DNA of 64,000 nt from Syngnathus acus (Eukaryota; Chordata; Actinopteri; Syngnathiformes; Syngnathidae), in contig NC_051098.1 in the NCBI RefSeq assembly GCF_901709675.1, positions 6,276,000-6,339,999 on the forward strand, written 5' to 3'. A program made the position numbers and the translations under genes. How positions within the stretch are numbered: position 1 is the first letter of the stretch; each line of letters starts with the position of its first letter. The notes under the pieces were generated by a model. It ran no database searches, was not told the origin of the DNA, and saw nothing but the letters and a program-made list of their open reading frames with translations. Below are positions 47,641-60,840 of this stretch, in pieces.

Positions 47641-49467
47641 GGTCAGAAGCTATAATTAGCAATAGCAACAAGAAAATGGCTGCACAGACACACACACATA
47701 TACACATAATCAAATGTGTTATTATGGCGAACAAAGAAAACTATCTTGCAGTCACTAACAACTCTACACAGGGAGAGTCACAGTTTGACAAGATAATAAG
47801 CATCATCAAGGTGCAAAGGCTTGGAGATCTAACAAATCCCACACCCTTCTACCCATCATTATCTCCTAGATGTGTATCCAAATGATGACATACCCCAGCA
47901 TCTGTGCACTCGTTTGAGTACAAATGTGAGATTATGCGTCACAAAGTAATTTGGATAATGTGTTCAAGACTACAAATGATCCAGATAAAAGAACTGTATA
48001 TTGTTTGTCTAAAGGCATCTCATACCAGCTCTGTTTTTTGTTGTATAATTCCAGGCTGGCTTTCCCAAGGAGAGGAATATGTTTAAGCTCCCAAGACATT
48101 TGCTGCATACATTTAATATTTTACCTGTGTCGTTTACAAAGGCCTGTATATAAAGGTGTGCATACATACCAGATTACTAGTTTCCTTTTTTGTTTAACTG
48201 GGTATGTCATGTGTATGAGCAATCTTGTTGAGGCATCTCGTATTTGTTGAAGAGTGAGTTTCCTTTTGTTGGACATGAAGCGTAATTGCAGCTTTTGTAG
48301 ATTGTGGAGGCAGGTGGTGCGCCATCTGGTGAGGGCAGGTAAGAGAGGAGGACTGAAGCTTTGGGGACAAAGGAGCGCCGAGTGGCAGATGCAAGGATGG
48401 ATTCAGCCCTCCATCAAACACACATGGATAAACAGTTGTGGATACATGAGCGGTTGGAGCCATAGTCAGAGGCATCATTTAAATGACGCTAACTACAGTT
48501 AGTTGTAAATGATAAATATCTAGACCCTAAGACACACAGTAAGTAAGACCACAATGGCCCAAAAATTGCATGTTAAATTGTAGATACTTAGAAATTAATT
48601 TCACAAAACTGAAGCTTTTCATTGTTAAACGTAATTTTTGTGCTACAGCACTTATATTTGGTGTCATGTGCGGCTACAAGTGTGTGGAGTTCCAGGTTCA
48701 TAAAAAGGCATGTTTGTAAAAAAAAAAAATGTTGACTTGACAATTGACAGGTGAGGGTGACTTTCAACATTCAAAAGAAGACTGAAGTCATAATTTCTGA
48801 CATGGAAAGACTCTAGTGCTGCTTTTCTTGTTTGTTTTTTTTTGGTTTATTTAAATGACAAAATGTTTGGATAAAACAGCTTCTGTGCCTTTATCCATGT
48901 TAATCTTTCTACATTATAATTTACAGCATTTGCTTAGATATCACAGAGGGAATACAAAAGAAACAACTTCTAAATGTATGCATGAGAGCATCCATCCAGC
49001 TGTCCCCCTGTTCAAATAAGACAAGACATACCATATGGAAAAAGTTACAACTCAACTCATCAAACAACAGATCGGATCTATGAAAGGGTCTCTGCAAACC
49101 CATCAAACGTTCTGTCCTCCTCTGTCTTCTTCACCCTTAAACATTTTACCGCCTGCAGTGAGCTTCCGTACACTGTGTATGGTGACAAATACATTTGAGG
49201 CACAGCACGACAGACCACAGCATGACTCTGATTCTAGCATGAATGCTGGAAGAAAAGCAACAACTCAAAATGCTTGCGGCCCACGAGAGCAAATGAAGAG
49301 CTGCCATATGGACAATTGCACGCAGCTTATGAGGTCAAACCATTTAAGCTTGTCAGTGCTATTACGCAAGATGATGTGGCTAAAGGGTTGCATCATATAA
49401 ACAGTATAATGTGGCAGGTCAACAACAACTTAGGCTGCATTCAAGAAAAACAACGTTTTCTATGTCA
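47641..49467. other. Intergenic DNA, no gene seen
   Basis: No recognisable coding sequence, RNA gene or classified repeat. Confidence 0.6.
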
Positions 49468-49630
49468 CTTATTTTCCATCTATCCACTCTCTATGCTGCA
49501 TATCCTCAAAAGGGGAATCTGCCGGTGAAAATATGCTAAATCCACACAGGACAGCTGGCGCCCGAACACAAAACCATGACCTCTGAACTCTAAGGCATCT
49601 GTGGTAACCGGTCTGCCACCTTGCTGCCTC
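49468..49630 (-). repeat. Degenerate tRNA-type SINE copy, reverse
   Basis: The minus strand reads GGCAGCAAGGTGGCAGACCG, GTTCAGAGGTCATGGTTTTG, TCCTGTGTGGATTTAGCAT, with a GAGTGGATAGATGG-like end. This is the SINE family in degraded form with the middle missing. Confidence 0.6.
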
Positions 49631-50828
49631 AGTTTTTACCCCAAACAAATACCACTAGAACAGAAACAAAACTATCTAGTGAGCATTGCTCTGATTCTTT
49701 TCATGATCATGCTTCTTTTGCACAAACAACCTGTTGATACCATGATTGAGAATGCCATATTTTTTTTATTTCTTAATAGACATCCCACTAAGAATACTTT
49801 CCTCATCATATTACAATCGCCCTATTGTCATTGCATCAGGATGACCACACATGGTCCCTTTATATTGCTTAATTACTCTCTGCATAATTTGCACACTTGC
49901 TTTATTATTTTTATGAGTCACTTATTGACTGCTGCTTAATGACTCTCTGTAATTTGTGTTTATGTGTTAATTTTATTATAGTGAGTGGCTGCAACTACTG
50001 GAGATGGTTTATTTTTTTCATAATTGGCAAATACAGATGATTCTGAAGCTGGTAAGACCACCTTGCCAACGTATGAGAGTTGACTAAACTGTTATGATGG
50101 TGGCTGTCTGTAGTCTTCCAGATAGAATCACAGTTTCAAAAAAATGCAAGTAAATACTTGATTTGGCCTTTGGTAACCCTTACTATATCATCAAAGACGA
50201 GATCAATGCTAACTGCCTCAGTGGACAAGAGAAAAAATCCCGAAATAAAACATATGCATCTACTTTACACCTTTCACGGCCACTAGATTGCTTGAAACTG
50301 GAGTTGGAGATATGCCCCTAAAATAGCCACTCACTAAAGAGTACATAGACAGTTTTAGAAGTGTGCCTTTTATAATGTCATACTCACACTAGGCTACTAT
50401 TTGCCTTTGACAGAAAGCAATGTCATGACTGCTCTTACTGTATGTTGGTGTTGTTGCTTTTTCACTTACCTTTTGTAAGTGTCAGCGGCAGAAGTGAGAC
50501 TCCGTGTTAAACTTCACACCCTGGCCCTGGATTTCCTCTTTTCCTTTTTTTCCACACAGTCTCTGATAGTATGCTGATGCCTTTGTGCTCTTCACATACA
50601 ACTGTGACAGGTGGACATTTCAGGGTTTTAATAGATAGTGTGAAAAAGGGCTTTAAGTCAGCCTGGTTTATGGTTATTTGATTGAAGGTTTCCTAACAGA
50701 GATGATGGCAGTTTGCCCCTGGCGCTGGGCCTATTAGCCAGCTATTCAAACAGTCCCTGCATCCAGGTGGTGTCTCTGTCTGTATTGACTGACGAAAAAG
50801 GCTCACTTGGGTATTTTGAACAAAAATA
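49631..50828. other. Intergenic DNA, no gene seen
   Basis: No recognisable feature. Confidence 0.6.
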
Positions 50829-50866
50829 TTTCCATCCGTCCATTTTCTATACCGCTTGTCCCCTTT
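50829..50866 (-). repeat. SINE tail fragment
   Basis: TTTCCATCCGTCCATTTTCT followed by ATACCGCTTGTCCCC is the reverse complement of the SINE 3' end (GGGGACAAGCGGTATAGAAA). Only about 38 bp remain. Confidence 0.65.
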
Positions 50867-50878
50867 TCTGAAATCATA

Positions 50879-51260
50879 TACCGTATTTCCCGCAGTGTAA
50901 GGCGCACCTAAAAACCTCCAATTTTCTCAAAAGCCTTATAATCCGGTGCGCCTTATATATGGACCAATATGGATTTGTGGATGAGGACTAATTTATTAAA
51001 GTAAGCTTTACGTGTTTATTTTGTGTGTTGTGTGATATTAACGTTTGAGCAACGTTGAGTTATTGATATATTGTTATTGTCTTCACTATTTCGAGTGTTA
51101 CTATATTGTGATTGCATTAACGTTTGAGCAACGTTGACTTATTTATTCTATGCCCCTTATAATCCGGTGCGCCTTATATATGAACAAAGTTTTAAAATGG
51201 GCCATTCATTGAAGGTGCGCCTTATAATCCGGTGCGTTTTATAGTGCGGAAAATACGGTA
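50879..51260. mobile_element. MITE of the CCGTATTTTCCGC family, 382 bp
   Basis: Ends TACCGTATTTCCCGCAGTGT and complementary TATAGTGCGGAAAATACGGT, flanked by TA. Shares the TTTTAAAATGGGCCATTCAT block and TGCGCCTTATA motifs with 21118-21428. The interior has an additional direct repeat, TTAACGTTTGAGCAACGTTG, at about 51040 and 51119. Confidence 0.85.
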
Positions 51261-53890
51261 CATGAAAGTTCTTTGTGTACTGTATTGGAAAGTTAAGTCA
51301 TACAAATCAAAGACATTTATAAAGACATTGTTAAAAGTGTGTACACTTGTGCACCAACACAAAAAAGAGAGTTGGTGACCAAAGTTGTGCTTGAAGTGTA
51401 TATGTACTTGTCACACAACATTAGTGCTTGCACTGGGGTCAGGTGTTGTTACAATGAGGACTGACTTCATTGGAGTTAACGGCAGCTCATTAGTCAAGTA
51501 GTGAAGTGCAGTCACACCTCAACACACACAATAATTTCTTCTACCTCTTTTTCTGACCTCTCTGCGTCTGCTGCTGCTCCATCTCTTCCCATTTAGTCAC
51601 ACTACCCAATTCGACTGATTATTTCCTTAAAAGTGTTGATATTGTTGGCGCTCCAACACTGCATCCACCCTGAGTCTCACGTTTGAAAATAACAGTTACA
51701 AATATGCTGAATTATGGGTACTGTATATTGCACAGTGAATCTAAGTTTCGAATTGAGATTTACATTTTATTTACAAAAATTAAAATCTTTCCATGGATTG
51801 AACAAATGCGTATCCTGAGTGCGTGTCTGCGCTTTAATAAAAACCGACCCCTCCAATCCCTAAATTCATAGTCTAGTTATCAGTGCATTGACCTTTTACT
51901 GTACTTTTACATTTATCCCTCCTTCTATTTTTCTCCCGTTCATCGGGCACGAGTGAGCTCAGGCTTGTTCCAGCTGACTTTTGGGGACAGGTTACACCCT
52001 GGACTTGCAGGTTCAAGTTGTAATCATCAATCACCGAATCGTTGCAGTTCCAATAATTTAAATGCATGCTGTAGCAAACCCTCCATCTTCCTGTTCCCTC
52101 TTTCCTTTCTTTGTAGCCAGATTTTGTGTGGTATCCCCTTAATTCCTTTTATGGCCATGTCAGGTTTGTTCACGAAGCATCTCAATGGCTTAGCCTGTCA
52201 TCATGGCAGCATTCCAAATCTGCTTTACTGTTCCTCTCCCAGGGTAGTCCTGTTCCAAGCTGAGGCTTTAGCTGCTGGGACTACCACTCACTGCCATTGT
52301 GCTGCCAATGTGTGTGAGAAAAAAACAGCCGAATGTTAATATTCTGTAGGCACATGCAACGTAGCCAAAATTCTGATCGGTATGGATAATGAGAGGATTT
52401 GCCAATCATATAAAACTAAAAATTTTAATTATTGTTCCTGTAAATGGCAAACTAAATAAAGTAAAAAAACTGCATATTTAGAAATGAGCACTGGCCTAAT
52501 AATTTAGAACCCAGTGTCGTTCCACAAAACTTAAATTTACTATATCTCAAACTGCAAAAACAACAGCAACAACCACGAAACACTGCAGAATCACATTTAC
52601 TCCACAATATTGTCTCCTCAGTTCCACTGTGTAAAATCTTACTAGGTAAAGGCCGTTAGAAAATAGGTAGCATGCTAACGTACAAGACTTGTTAAAGTGA
52701 TCTAGACACATTGCGCAGATTATAGCATATCTGTTTCTTCCGACACACACGGCAGATGAAATAACGTATCTATGTTTGCTCTCTGATTGACTATTCGCCC
52801 AGCATGTAAGCATATATTGTGGTCGTCACTAACTCAGCCCTCACCCTGGAGAAGAAAAAGTGGTAGAAACTTATTCACCAACTTATTCCACCAATTAATC
52901 GAGAAGACTAAGACAGCATACAGTCAGGACTTGAAGGAAGGTGTGTATTGATAAATGCCTGGAGGTATGTGCTTGTGTGTAAGACAGAGATGGATGGAGT
53001 TTCTGGCGTAAAAACTACAGTTAAATGTCAGTCCTGTCTGTCACAACACACCTGCTCTCACTGATGCGTCTACTGTGACAGGCTGACATTTATACACCTA
53101 CTGAACAAAACACACACACACACACACACACACAATTGTGCAGGTTACCAAAAAACATAAATGTAATCAGAAAAAAAGTCACAGTTCCAGATGCATTTCA
53201 GATAGATGCTCTAACATTGTAGATAGTGACGACCCAGACATAATCGACTTATACGATATATTTTTTTATTGAAGAGTATTATGCCCAAAAGTAATAATAT
53301 ACCACAATCACAAAAAGGTTCAAGATGACTGACATTTTCAATATTACAATAAAGATACAGCATGAAATAGTAGTTACGTATATTCTTTTCAACCTGAGGG
53401 AACTGGGAAATAGTACATTGGAGTACACAATAGGAGTACACAATAGGAGTACACAAAAAGTTTTACATTGAGTGGTAAAAACAGCCCATTGTTTTATTTG
53501 ATGTACTACTATTGTATGTAATCTTTAACCACTTGAGATTTATAAAAGGTATTTATGCAAAAACATTTTTATTTTTTTAGTTTTCTTTCTTTCTTTCATT
53601 CTTTCTTTCTTTCTTTTGTTTAAATCTTTATTTATCTATTATATTTAGTAATATTTATGAAAAATGACAGGTTCGGGAACAGCTTTTGGTACCACTCACG
53701 CTGCCATACGATACTGGATTCAGTGGCTCCTTTAATTTAGAGTATGAAGTTCAACAGATCAAGCCATCCTGCTCTCCTTATGACTCTGTTCCTCCCCATT
53801 TCTTATGGTTGTAGCATGCATTTTTCTATTGTTGTTTACAATATACTGTGTTGAAGGTATTTTCAGCAGAGATGGGTTTCTTATACTTGA
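51261..53890. other. Intergenic DNA, 2.6 kb, no gene seen
   Basis: Holds only short simple repeats: (CA)n 53110-53134, a three-copy GGAGTACACAATA-like repeat at about 53420-53456, and (TTTC)n 53582-53618. Confidence 0.65.
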
Positions 53891-56098
53891 TGTTTTTTTG
53901 ATGCGCACCCTGACGGTTTCACCATCTTCGCTGGGGATTTTAATCATGCTAATCTGAAGTCTGTTTTTCCGAGGCTTCACCAGCATGTTGATTTTCCTAC
54001 GCGTGGCGACAGCTTCCTGGACCTGGTCTACTCTTCGCATAAAGGAGCTTTCAAAGCCGCCCCCCTCCCCCATCTTGGGCTTTCTGACCATCTCACTGTT
54101 ATGCTTTTGCCCGCATACAGACAAAAGGTGAGAACATCCAGACCAGTTCGCAAGCGGGTGCGGGTGTGGCCTGAGGGTGCCTCTGATGCGCTTCGTGACT
54201 GCTTTGGCTCTACAGACTGGGACGTGTTTAGGAGGGCGGCCACTTGCGACGGTCGGGCGGACATTGAGGAGTATACTGACTCTGTTTCCTCCTACATCGG
54301 GAAGTGCATTGATGATGTGACACACTCAGTATCCGTCGTCACTCGGGCAAACCGGAAGCCATGGCTGACAGGGGCTGTCTTCAGGCTGCTGAGGGCCAGG
54401 GACAAAGCCTTCCGGGCGGGGGATGAGGCTGGCTTGAGGACTGCGAGGGCCGACCTGTCCCGGGGCATCAAAGAAGCAAAGAGGGCGTTCTCGGGCAAAA
54501 TTACCGCTCACTTCAAGGACAGCAGGGACGCACGGCGCCTTTGGCAGGGCATTCAGACCATCACGGACTACAAGCCCGCGCCGCAGAGCTGTGATGGCGA
54601 CGTCCGTCTGCTCAATGACCTCAACCGCTTCTTTGCTCGCTTCGACGCTCAGAACAGCACTTGCCCGCTGAAGGCCACTCCCCCTTCCCACGAGCTGCCC
54701 CTGTGCCTCTCCGCCGACAGCGTGAGGAGGACGCTTGCCGCTATCGACATCCGTAAGGCGGCGGGCCCGGACAACATCCCGGGTCGAGCGCTGAAGGACT
54801 GCGCTGGTGAGCTGACGGATGTCTTCACGGACATCTTTAACACTTCCCTGCAGCAGGCCATCGTCCCGTCGAGTTTCAAAGCAGCCACCATCGTACCTGT
54901 GCCGAAGAAGCCTGCTCCGTCCTGCTTCAATGACTACCGCCCCGTGGCACTTACGCCCATCGTCATGAAGTGCTTTGAGCGGCTTGTCTTGGAGCACATC
55001 CGGTCAGTTCTCCCCCCCACCATTGACCCCTTCCAGTTTGCGTACCGAGCCAAACGGTCCTCTGAGGATGCCATCTGCTCTGCCCTCCACTCGGCCCTCA
55101 CCCACCTGGAGGGGAAGGACTCGTATGTGAGGTTGCTGTTTGTGGACTTCAGTTCTGCCTTCAACACCATTGTGCCGCAGCGTCTCATCGGCAAACTTGA
55201 CAAGCTGGGCCTCAGTACCGGCCTCTGCAACTGGCTACTGGACTTCCTCTGTCAGAGGCCACAGGTGGTACGTGTTGGCGACAAGATCTCCGCCAGCATC
55301 ACGCTGAGCACAGGGGCCCCCCAAGGCTGCGTGCTCAGTCCGCTGCTCTTCACCCTCCTGACGCATGACTGCGCTGCCACCTGCAGCGGCAACCGCATAG
55401 TGAAGTTTGCTGACGACACGACTCTGGTGGGTCTCATCACCAAGGGAGACGAGACTCAATACAGGCTGGAGGTTGACCTTCTGACCGCGTGGTGCAGGGA
55501 CAACAACCTCCTGCTGAACGTCGACAAGACCAAGGAGATTGTCGTTGACTTCCGGAAGGGTCACGCCCAACACCTGCCGCTGACCATCGACGGTGCTGTG
55601 GTGGAGAGAGTGAGCAGCGCCAGGTTCCTGGGGGTGCACATCAGTGAGGATCTCTCCTGGTCCACCAACACCGCGTCGCTGGCGAAGAAGGCCCGGCGCT
55701 GCCTGTACTTCCTTCGGAAACTCAGGCGAGCGGGGACTCCTCCGGCCGTCATGACTACGTTTTACCGCGGCACCATTGAGAGCGTCCTCTCCAGCTGTAT
55801 TGCTGTCTGGGGTGGCAGCTGCACTGACCAAGACTTGAAGGCCCTGCAGCGCATTGTGAAAACGGCTAGTAAGACTATTGGTGCTTCTCTCCCCTCCTTG
55901 AAGGACATTTACACCTCCCATCTCACCCGCAAGGCGACCAAGATTGTGAGTGATGTGAGTCACCCCGCTCACCCTTTGTTTGAACTTCTGCCCTCTGGGA
56001 GGCGGTACAGGAGCCTGCGCTCCCGCACCACCAGACTTTCCAACAGCTTCGTACTCCAGGCTGTTAGGATCCTGAACTCGCTCCCCCTTTCAGCGTAG
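53891..56098 (+). CDS. LINE ORF, 5' partial: endonuclease end plus reverse transcriptase
   Basis: Open from 53891 to the stop at 56096-56098 (first ATG at 54101). The start shows an endonuclease remnant, FAGDFNHANL and HLGLSDHLTV. Then come [65 protein letters not shown] and the catalytic KFADDTTLVGL box (FADD here, YADD in the other LINE). C-terminus [20 protein letters not shown]. No stop within the RT. The missing N-terminal endonuclease makes the copy unlikely to be autonomous. Confidence 0.9.
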   Translation, partial: CFFDAHPDGFTIFAGDFNHANLKSVFPRLHQHVDFPTRGDSFLDLVYSSHKGAFKAAPLPHLGLSDHLTVMLLPAYRQKVRTSRPVRKRVRVWPEGASDALRDCFGSTDWDVFRRAATCDGRADIEEYTDSVSSYIGKCIDDVTHSVSVVTRANRKPWLTGAVFRLLRARDKAFRAGDEAGLRTARADLSRGIKEAKRAFSGKITAHFKDSRDARRLWQGIQTITDYKPAPQSCDGDVRLLNDLNRFFARFDAQNSTCPLKATPPSHELPLCLSADSVRRTLAAIDIRKAAGPDNIPGRALKDCAGELTDVFTDIFNTSLQQAIVPSSFKAATIVPVPKKPAPSCFNDYRPVALTPIVMKCFERLVLEHIRSVLPPTIDPFQFAYRAKRSSEDAICSALHSALTHLEGKDSYVRLLFVDFSSAFNTIVPQRLIGKLDKLGLSTGLCNWLLDFLCQRPQVVRVGDKISASITLSTGAPQGCVLSPLLFTLLTHDCAATCSGNRIVKFADDTTLVGLITKGDETQYRLEVDLLTAWCRDNNLLLNVDKTKEIVVDFRKGHAQHLPLTIDGAVVERVSSARFLGVHISEDLSWSTNTASLAKKARRCLYFLRKLRRAGTPPAVMTTFYRGTIESVLSSCIAVWGGSCTDQDLKALQRIVKTASKTIGASLPSLKDIYTSHLTRKATKIVSDVSHPAHPLFELLPSGRRYRSLRSRTTRLSNSFVLQAVRILNSLPLSA

Positions 56099-56360
56099 CG
56101 TCCTGTTCTTGCTGTATGCTCACTGGCTCGGTTTTGCCCCTCATATTCAATGGGTTATTGGTCTGTTTTTATTCATCGCTCATTTTATTTTATTTATTAT
56201 TTATTATTTATGGTTTGTGCCTTCTTGTTTTTGTTTTGTGTCGCCTACTTGTATGTCTCGTCACCGTGGGATGGAGGAAACGGAATTTCGGTTTCTTTGT
56301 GTGTCTTGACGTATGAAGGGATTGACAATAAAGCTGACTTTGACTTTGACTTTGACTTTT
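53891..56360 (+). mobile_element. 5'-truncated LINE, second CR1/L2-like family
   Basis: Non-LTR element on the plus strand. It begins inside the endonuclease domain (about 53891), carries a complete reverse transcriptase region, and ends with GACAATAAAGCTGACTTTGA and TTTGACT repeats, then a G-rich run. It belongs to the same broad group as 40389-43605 but a different family, with a different tail unit and clearly different protein sequence. 5' edge set by the stop at 53888-53890 and loss of recognisable sequence. Confidence 0.85.
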
Positions 56361-56376
56361 TTGGGGGGGGGGGGGC
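56343..56376. repeat. LINE tail TTTGAC repeat and poly-G
   Basis: Short TTTGAC units end the element and are followed by a G homopolymer of about 13, an error-prone spot in assembly. Confidence 0.8.
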
Positions 56377-57210
56377 AGATTATGTCAGCGGGACTCCGTA
56401 GATTGACAATTATTCTCAAGATCCCCTGGTGTTAACTCCCATTTTTATCTTTAAAAATATGATATGGGAAAGAGCACTAGCAGCTGGACTCAGGAGAGAA
56501 GTGAATATTTGTCTGTGCGTTCTAGTTGAAACTCAACATCATCGTCCTCCTCAGAAACCTTCTCATACGTATCTCATTATTCAGCATCTTCTCATTTCTG
56601 TATGCTGGTCACCAACTCCAAACTAAAGTAGTCTTATGTATGGCTTGCATGTCTACCACTCTCTGTCATTTGTTTTCCAGCCCAAAACTAAATATCACAG
56701 CGTTTTGGGAGGAGATAGCTGTCACTGGGCTGTTAGTTGACGATATTATCGAGCTTTTGTATTACTGTTTTGGCCCTAAATATGTATTATACTTGTTTGG
56801 TAGTCCAATAAAAATGTGCCATTTGATAGCCCGCTTCAGATCTAATTAATGCTAGTCAGTAGCAATTATATTTTTTACTGGTTACTTTAGCGTCTGCTTG
56901 ACTTGAATATAGTAATTAGTTTGTGCATGTAATTAATCTTTATTAGTACATTTCTAATTCTGTTATTAGTTATCCAGATGCTTTCCAATTTGTTCAAATG
57001 GGTTTTCTGTGGTTATCATCACTTTTTTCGTTCTTTCTCATTCTCGCACACATGCACGTAGTATGCACAAGCAGAGACTCACACGATTAAAAGCACACAA
57101 CTTTTTACGGCCTGCTGGATGTCTCTTAAATGTTTACAAAATAGTTGGTACAGTATAGACTGACAACGGAAAGTTCAGTCAAGTTTCCTTAATTTCTTGA
57201 TAATAGCAAA
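56377..57210. other. Intergenic DNA, no gene seen
   Basis: No recognisable feature between the LINE tail and the H2B copy. Confidence 0.6.
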
Positions 57211-57517
<307 letters not shown>

Positions 57518-57534
57518 AGTGCTTGTGATCATCA

Positions 57535-58105
57535 CAGTGGTAGCTGCACTGAATACAACATGAAGGCCCTGCAGCGCATAGTGAACGCGGCTGGTAAGAT
57601 TATTGGTGCTTCACTCCCCTCCCTGAAGGACATTTACACCTCCCGTCTCACCCCCAAGGCGACCGTGATTGTGAGTGATGTGAGTCACCCCGCTCACTCT
57701 TTGTTTGATCTTCTGCCCTCTGGGAAGAGGTACAGGAGCCTGTGCTCCCGCACCACCAGACTCACCAACAGCTTCATACTCCAGGCTGTTAGGATCCTGA
57801 ACTCTCTCCCCCCTTCTGCGTAGCGTCCTGTACCTTTGCGCTATATTCTGACTGTCTGCTGTATGCACACTTGCTCCATTTTCGCTCCTCTGATTTATTA
57901 TGTTATTTGTTTATTTATTGTTTATTCATCACTCTTATTTATTCATTGTTTGTGCCTTCTTGTTTTTATTTTTTTGTGTTGTTTACTTGTATGTATATTG
58001 TGTACTATGTCTTGTCACCGTGGGATAGTGGGAACGTAATTTCGATTTCTTTGTGTGTCTTGGCATGTGAAGAAATTGACAATAAAGCAGACTTTGACTT
58101 TCGAC
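57535..58105 (+). mobile_element. LINE 3' fragment, same family as 53891-56360
   Basis: Encodes the last 87 codons of the LINE ORF (MKALQRIVNAAGKIIGASLP through LDLLPSGKRYRS-like sequence to a stop near 57821), then the 3' UTR ending GACAATAAAGCAGACTTTGA and TTTCGACTTT. The match to the larger copy starts at TGGTAGCTGCACTGA, about 20 bp after the H2B stop. 5'-truncated, inactive. Confidence 0.9.
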
Positions 58106-59955
58106 TTTTTGATATGTAATGTACTGCCGAACTGACATCACTCTCCTTCATAATGTAAATATACAGAAACTGTACAGACCTGTAGCTGAGTGCAACAGAA
58201 AAGGCCAGAGTTTGAAGATATTGCCCAAGAAAGGTACATGGCAGCAAATTTTGTCTCATGAGACATCATAGCCACTTTATTTTTATTGTTGGATGATGGC
58301 TCAAATCACTTTGCCTCATGTCCCTCTCTTGATGGAAACTCTTGCCTTGTCCCTTCGGATGGTTTATAATTCATGTGGGTCCCTTAAAGGCAAACCAAGG
58401 TCTTAGCAGGAGCAGTTTATTGGCTCCAATGAGGTAGTTAAATATGGACAAGGACAGTTTGGAGGCTCAATCCAAGACACTACATTATTGACATCTCAAG
58501 TCAAAATTACTTCACCATATAAATATTGTAAACAACTTATCTTGGTTCCCTACTTCATGCAACATTCATCTAAGGAGAATTATAATATATAATATATTTG
58601 TTCCCTTTCTAAATTACTGTAATTTGTTGACGGTGTGACTTTTAAAAATATTTTTAAAAAAATGTACAGTTTGATTGTATAACTTAATGAAAATAACTTC
58701 TGGATTTGCACTTAGATGTTGTATACATGACCTGCCTATCAGCCTGTCATTCTCCAAAAGCACAGATAGAAATTGTTTGAAATCAGCACAGCTCATTTGG
58801 CTCACCACCGTCTGTGGAGGTTTGAGGTAAGAGTGTCATCCCTGTGATCTGTAGATAATGTCAGTTATTTGCATTCGAGTCCCTGCTGAAGAATGGCTGT
58901 GTTTCAGCACCACTGGAGGTGGGGGTGGCAGATGGTTGGTGTGCCTATGTGTATTTATGTGTTTATGTCTAACCTTGCCTGGTTTGGAGCCTCAAGCAAA
59001 TTTGAGCTCAATATTGGACTGTCATTCTGCATGAAACCCAATGGATGACTGACATGCGCTTATGCATTGTCTGGACAAATGTAGTCTGGCAGATTGTGTC
59101 ATTGCCACACATGGAAGCAAACATATTTGATGAATACCAAACTAAAACCATGTAAAATATATCAATGTGCATGTAGTGTACAGACAGGGCAGGCACAGTC
59201 TATTTGTCTGTGGCCATACTTCTGTTGCATGTAAGTATATATTTCAAAGTATGAAAATAAATGAAGCTATTTTCACACTTTATACTCTCACTTTTACTGG
59301 ATCGAAAATGAGGACACCTTTTGTTGCTCATAGAAATACAATTCCGAAATGGCAATTTACACATAAAAAGACAATTTCAAAAAAAACAACAACCAGTATT
59401 TCTTAAGTTTTGTGTACTACAGCATTGAAACATTCAGTATTCAACAAACATACCTGGGTTGTAAATCGGTTTGTTTGATTTATGTGAAAAATACGTCATA
59501 GGAAAGGTTTCTTCAAAAATGGATCAGTAACAAATTTATATGAATGTACATAATAAAATGTATTAAGATTTTTTTTCTATATCATATTTCCACAAAAATA
59601 TATAATTTGCATTATGGCTACTTCTCAGTCATGCATGCCTATCATGACATAAACAGATTTTGACACACAACCAGGTTTTGCACTTTCCATTTGACGCATG
59701 ACATTATTCAATGACAATGCTTAGCATTAATTGTTACAGTTCAACTTAAAATGTTAATGCCATGTGCACTTATGACTGTCATCCATCATAGCATGCCACA
59801 ATGCAGTCACGTACAAGCATGGTCAATGGTACTGCATCCCATAACATAACACTGAAAAGTAAAGATTAGTGTTATGTAATTTGAATAATTAATTAATAAT
59901 GAATAATTAATTAAATAAATTGTAATCTAGTTGAACTGCAAAACAAATTACAAAC
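58106..59955. other. Intergenic DNA, 1.85 kb, no gene seen
   Basis: No recognisable gene or repeat. Confidence 0.6.
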
Positions 59956-59959
59956 AGTA

Positions 59960-60840
59960 ATCCCAGGGCCACCTGCGATAGGTGAAAACCCACGATGTAG
60001 AGAAAATATATTGTTACAATATCCATAAAATACTTTTATGAAGCTTTATTGTATTTTATTGTATTTTTAAACACAGTATATTGTACTTTTAAATGGTTTT
60101 TGTATTCTTAAACTCTTTAGTAAATATTTTAAAGTCAAACTGATTTTCGTAAACATTCTTTATTTAAATAAATAGGGAAATAAAGAAAATAAACAAGAGT
60201 AAATATATACAACATCCACACAAGACTTTTATGAACCTTTATTGTAGTTTTATACACCTTATTGTTTTCTAAATAATGTTTGTATTTTTAAACACTTTAG
60301 TAAATTTTTTAAAGTCAAACTGACTTGCAGAAACATTCTTATTTATTCAAATAAATAAGAAAATAAATATGATTAAATATATTGTTACAATATACACACA
60401 AGACTTTTATTAACCTTTTTTGAATTGTTAACGTGTCTGGCCCCTCTCTGCTCGTGCATGCTGGCCGACTGACGTGCCCCCGCGGCCCAGCGCGAGTGCA
60501 TCCGCACAAGACTTTTATGATTTTATTTTTATACACTCTATTGTACTTTTAAATACGTTATTGTATTTTAAACACTTTTTAAAACATTTTAAAGTGTCAC
60601 GGCTCCTCTCTGCTCTTGCGTGCTAGCCGACTGATGCGCCCCCGCGGCCCAGCGCGAGTGCATCCGCACAAGACTTTTATAATTTCATTTTTAAACACTT
60701 TATTGTATTTTTAAACATTTAAACATTTTAAAGTGTACATGTGTATCGGCTCCACTTTGCTCTTGCGGTGCTAACCGGCTGGCGCACCACGACAGCCCAG
60801 CGCGAGGGCATCCACACATTGCTCAGAGGCACGCCCTACG
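59960..60840. repeat. AT-rich tandem array with three CpG-rich blocks
   Basis: The phrase AAGACTTTTAT recurs at about 60222, 60400, 60508 and 60670, each followed by TTTATTGTA-type AT-rich sequence and TTTAAAGT. From 60434 a CpG-rich block is inserted in the period: three copies (about 60434-60510, 60600-60675, 60745-60822) share TCTGCTCTTGCGTGCTAGCC-like sequence and CCCCGCGGCCCAGCGCGAGT. Spacing between blocks is about 150-160 bp. It is probably the interior of a non-autonomous DNA element whose right end is near 61393. Confidence 0.7.

Noticed and set aside
54326-54997. 223-codon minus-strand frame inside the plus-strand LINE
   Set aside because: Shadow of the GC-rich reverse transcriptase ORF on the opposite strand.
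60434-60822. CRISPR-like array (regularly spaced repeats)
   Set aside because: The spacers are themselves repeated AT-rich sequence, the setting is a vertebrate genome, and no associated genes exist.
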